A DNA stretch of 64,000 bases from NCBI GenBank assembly GCA_008711295.1, contig VUYV01000003.1, forward strand, positions 6,997,480 through 7,061,479, in the 5' to 3' direction. The position numbers were made by a program, and so were the translations under genes. This DNA comes from Anarhynchus alexandrinus. Taxonomy: Eukaryota; Chordata; Aves; Charadriiformes; Charadriidae. Below, one piece after another: positions 59,839 to 64,000 of this stretch. How positions within the stretch are numbered: the stretch's first letter is position 1; each line of letters begins with the position of its first letter. The notes beneath the pieces are model-generated. The model ran no database searches and was not told the origin of the DNA. It saw only the letters and a program-made list of their open reading frames with translations.

Positions 59839-62800
59839 CCCCCAAGAGGTACTAGAAAACAAAAAATACATTAATACAAGCTAAAATAACTTCTTTTTCC
59901 TGATGCGTGAACCCAGCTGTGCTTGCTGGCCATAGTGGGAATAAAACACCATTCTCTCAAACTTCTTCCTCTGTTATTTTCATGAACAACTTCTGTAACA
60001 GACACATCATGCTACGAGATAAATAATCCTAAACCATAACACAAGTATTACCTTTTTTTCTTGAACAACAGTGCAAACAGAGGAACAAGAAAAAAATTAC
60101 AAAAATGCTGAATTCTGATTTTGTTGGTGTGGCTTCTTCAATATATGCTTGTGTTCTTGTTGGTATAATGGGCTCCTGAGCTTCTATAGGAATCTGCTTG
60201 CATTATTAAGTGTTTTTTAGAGAACAGAAAATATTAAAAAGAGGTAGGTGCCTTTTTGCACAGAATCATTCTCTAGAACTGATTTCTGAAAACCACTGCA
60301 CACAACACCTTGTAGGTGCATTCTGATATTTATGCAAGGAACAATGAAGTTTTATTTCACTTGCACAAAACATTGTTAGCTGGGCTTCCAAGAAGGAATA
60401 CAAGTTTAAACTAAACTGTTTTGAACAAAATGGGAAGCAGAACAATGTATTATTCCGATGTTTATTTGAGATTTACTTTCATTTTACCATCAGACAGTCA
60501 TTCACCCGATTAAATATTCTGCAGTTTCATTTCTCTTCTCCATTTTTTTGATGTGGGCTTTGCTTTTGGGTTGTGGGTTTTTTTTTCTTTTTTTGGTGTG
60601 TGTGTGTGTGTGTGTGTTTGATTTTTGTCTTCTTTGACTCCAACTCTTCTTGAATTATCTCCCAGCAAACATTCTTTTTTTAGTTATCACTGTTCTTTTC
60701 TAACTATTCCTACTATTCCTAATGGATATCTCTGTCTCCTTTTCCTTCAGATTTCTGCCTGCTTAATCTATTAACTAGTGTTTGCTTTCTGAAATCCTAT
60801 CATTGCTCTTCTGTTGCTCTTATTTACTCTCCTTCACTTTCAAATATTGCTACATTCTTTATTTTCGATATGTTTTCTCCAGTGTTTTCTTCTTGAAATA
60901 TTTTTCTTCAAGTTAATATTGAAATATATTTGTTGCATCTGTGTGGTTGAGAGAAACTTTATCCTTTCAACTACTTGGTGCATCTCAGTATTCAGAAAAG
61001 TAAGACAATTAAGCAGAAAAGATATGATAGAAGGAGGTAGGGAATTTACTTACTGTAAAATTTATTTACTGTAAAGATTAATTGTTGTCTTGTAAAAAAT
61101 GTTATAGGAATACACAAGCAGTGACTAATTACTGATTGTGTATTGAATTTTCTTATTTCCCCTCGCCCTTCTCTTTTTTTCTTGATGAAATCTATAATAT
61201 TTTCAGCAATAAATTTTCCTGTGACAATTATTACTTTCTACAACTTTTAGAAAAGTTGGTTCCTTAGAAGATATATTGACAAGCCATATTCTTTAAAATA
61301 ACTTCTAGGTTCCTACTACGTGCACATGGCTCTTGTATACTATGCTGCTTTTTTGACTTTTGGGGGTTTTGGGTTTTTTTTGTGTGACTTTTTTGACTTT
61401 TCAATCTTGAAGATTGAATCTTTTTGGACATGGCAAGATTTAAGGAGCATTTAGTGTTTCGTTGTGGGGGTTACATCAAAGGAAAACCTACCTAAATTAT
61501 GTGGGCTTTATATTCTACTGATGCTATCCCTGCTCTTTTCTTAAACTTTCACTTCGCAAAAATATAACTTTTAACTTTCAAGTTTGGATATTGCTGAGTT
61601 TGTAGAATAAAAATTTGATCTCCATGACTCCCTTCTACACAAACTTTAGAAAGAATACCATCAGGTACAGCAAAACAACAAAGTCTTCCTCAGGAACTGA
61701 GATCCATAGCATCACAGCAATGTATTTGTTGTACATGGCACACCATTCTTTATACCAAATGCTCATATATTTACAGGGACAATAATGATTACCTTTTTTA
61801 CTTTCACCGGTACTAAAAATGAAGGTCAAGGGTCTGTATTTTGATCCTTTGGCTTAGCTTTGTAAAGTGCAAGATGTCTAGTAATTAACTTAGTTATGCC
61901 TCAGGTGCAAATTACTTCTGGAATTTAATTGGGAATTAATTCTCCAACTAAGCCATTTCTGAAAATCTCAGATGTTGTTTATATTCATATTTTGGCATCT
62001 AAATATCTTTGCAAAGGCAGTACTCAGACACATGCTTAGTAGTTTATGCTCAAACTTATTTACATCTTTGGTGATTAATGTGTATTTAAATGCTTTGCTG
62101 AATATTGATTTTAGCATGTACGAAACTGCTTTGTTAAACTGGGGTCGACTTGAAGCATTTTAGCTATATGCTAAATTGAGTGGGCTTCTGCATTTAGCTT
62201 CTGCACTTAAAAAGGTGTAAAATTGCAGCTGCTACCTATATGTAGGTCCAGAGAAATTTCATTTGTTTTGCTACCGATGTCAGCAAGTAAATAAAGAAAC
62301 ACACTGTGATTTTATACGTAGAGTTTTTTTCACCCTGATTTCACTGTGAACGTGCATAGGACCAAACTCCCAGTAAGACTGTTTCAGAGAAACATTGGAA
62401 AATATTGTGTTGGAAGTAAAACATTCCCATCTTAGTGAAACTTCCATTTCCTAGGCTCTCAAACATATAAATTATCTCACATTAAAGTGGTGTATCTGCA
62501 TTGATATGAGTTTGAGTCTAACTATCTGCTATCATTCTTTTTTTTTTTTTTTGCAGTTCAGGTTTTTTTCTTGGCATAGCCCCTGTGATGCATTTTTTTT
62601 TACATGTATTGAATGACTTTTTCTCAATTATTACCTGGTTGTAAGCATTTTACAATTACATTTATTATGAAAGATGTCTTTATTATTCTGCATTAACATT
62701 GACAGTAGCAGAAACACTAAAGTTTGCAATATTGTTTGTCACTTGCATCCCAGAATCATAATTATGGTATAATGTAGAAGGTTTGCCACTTAGGTGGTCA

Positions 62801-64000
62801 GGTAATAAAACCACTTTTATCTACAGTACAAAAGCTTAATTCTGTTCTGTATTTAGAAGGAAAATAATTCAGAAGCTTCATGTTCTTACTGGCTCCTCTG
62901 AATAAATGTTAGTCATACTGTTATTTAAGGCAATGAATTATTTTCTTGAAAAGATAGTATCTGTCTCTTTGGTTAGTGATAATAAATAACATAATAAACA
63001 CATTGTTTGGTATCTTTTCAATATTTGGTATACATGCAACTGAGGTTTTTAACAATCAAATAACAGAATAAACAAAAAGAGCTCAAACATCCCAAACAAA
63101 GCGTAATTGTAGTAAGAATGTTGCTCTTCATGTGGCATTTCTTTCTACAGATTTCCAAACCACTGTGTGAACTTTGTCAATAACACTGACATAAGGACTG
63201 GAACACCCACATCTGGTTTGCTGGAATCTAAGCATGTTAGTGAATAGCATCTCTAATATTAATTTACCCTTTACGTAGCACAGCAGCAGTGGCTTGGGTG
63301 GTGTTTATTTGTGGAAGGATGTGGGAAATATTTCTAATTTTTTTTTCGTGTGTTCAGATGCTATTTCTTGCCACTAAGAAAGCTTTTAACATTTCTAACT
63401 ACTAGCTCCTCTAACCTGAGGTCAGAACTGGAAAGTTCATCTTTGACATATGGTGAAACTGGTCGAAGTGCAGTATAAATCAGGCCTACTCACATTATAA
63501 ATGAATTGCAAAATCAGTCCATGTGCATTACAGAAGCCCATGGCAGCACTTCATAAGACCTGTGCAAAATACTGTGTGCTTCTGTACAACTCTAGCACAC
63601 ATTCATCCTTCTACTCTGTGGCTGTCCACTTCCATAGGGTTTCTAGAACTTGCAAATATTCATGCTGCTTCCTCCCCAAAGCCCTGAGCTAAAGAAATGA
63701 AGTAGAACAGCTAGCTTAACAGCTCTATCTGAACTGAAGGTACAGAGAACTCTTCCAAACGACCACGCTCAGATATGTTTCCCAGCAGTATCCTGGACTT
63801 ATGTCAGGGTAAAACAGAGGAAAACGCTAGACTTCCCCTATTTCTTCTCTCCTTGTTTGCCACAGCTTTTTTGAGAAGTAAATACATGTGTGCATGTCAG
63901 CAAGTGGTTTAATTACCATGCAACTAGAGTCTTGTGCAGCACTGGGACTGGGAGAACAAACTCAATCTCTGATTTTCAGTAAGTAGAAAGACTGAAAACT
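59839..64000. other. Unique AT-rich DNA, no gene recognised
   Basis: It contains a GT dinucleotide run (listed separately), T/G-rich stretches at 60560-60595 and 61348-61395, and a poly(T) run at 62538-62552 followed by GCAG. No transposon or gene was recognised up to the right end of the window. Confidence 0.45.
60596..60617 (+). repeat. (GT)11 dinucleotide microsatellite
   Basis: Eleven perfect GT units follow a T-rich tract; an ordinary short microsatellite. Confidence 0.95.

Noticed and set aside
59589..59874. Lys/Glu-rich and Phe/Leu-repeat open frames
   Set aside because: They are translations of the (GAAAAA)n purine tract.
61400..61418. Near-perfect 19-base palindrome TTCAATCTT-G-AAGATTGAA
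   Set aside because: Short and isolated; no second copy or known binding-site family.
1..64000. CRISPR arrays, tRNA/rRNA genes, bacterial-type operons, provirus with gag/pol/env
   Set aside because: None of their signatures was seen; the window is vertebrate noncoding DNA with dead LINE and LTR fragments only.

Overview
The window looks like bird (probably neoavian) nuclear DNA. It is an AT-rich, gene-poor stretch with no recognisable protein-coding gene, tRNA, rRNA, snRNA or CRISPR array. The assignment rests on many fragments of CR1 LINEs, several ending in the avian CR1 tail (ATTCTATG)n, and on LTR fragments of the kind starting TGTCATGGTTTAACCCC, which I know from bird genomes. No species can be named, and the sequence does not show whether the window is intergenic or part of a long intron.

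Layout. Positions 1-4.8 kb are mostly unique AT-rich DNA with a possible old LTR remnant near the left end and a clear LTR 3' end at 2455-2566. At 4.87-5.98 kb two old CR1 fragments lie in opposite orientations. Unique DNA follows to 14.2 kb, with a G-quadruplex motif at 10477-10501 and an exon-like open frame on the minus strand near 13.1 kb. A large decayed CR1 copy, with endonuclease and carboxy-terminal parts but no reverse transcriptase, fills 14.2-15.46 kb, and an LTR 5' part follows at 15.71-15.98 kb. Short CR1 3' ends lie at 18.9, 21.0 and 30.8 kb; the last abuts a GC-rich block of about 0.5 kb. From 31.4 to 49.8 kb there is mainly unique DNA plus one old CR1 piece at 40.3-40.7 kb and simple repeats. 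A denser region at 49.8-55.9 kb holds exon-like segments, a GC-rich LTR (52.53-53.25 kb), a CR1 reverse-transcriptase fragment (53.26-53.66 kb), an AT-rich tract, an unidentified minus-strand open frame (54.2-54.6 kb) and a CR1 3' end (55.8 kb). The best-preserved CR1 3' part is at 58.85-59.47 kb, followed by a 163-base pure purine tract.

Nearly all open frames longer than 60 codons are expected by chance at this base composition, or are translations of transposons and simple repeats. Four exon-like segments are listed with low confidence because their translation or splice-site context is mildly suggestive. I found no operon-like or multi-gene system, and no convincing sign of a new biological system. 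The best leads are those exon-like segments, one homeodomain-motif-rich stretch near 22 kb, and the non-B DNA motifs.
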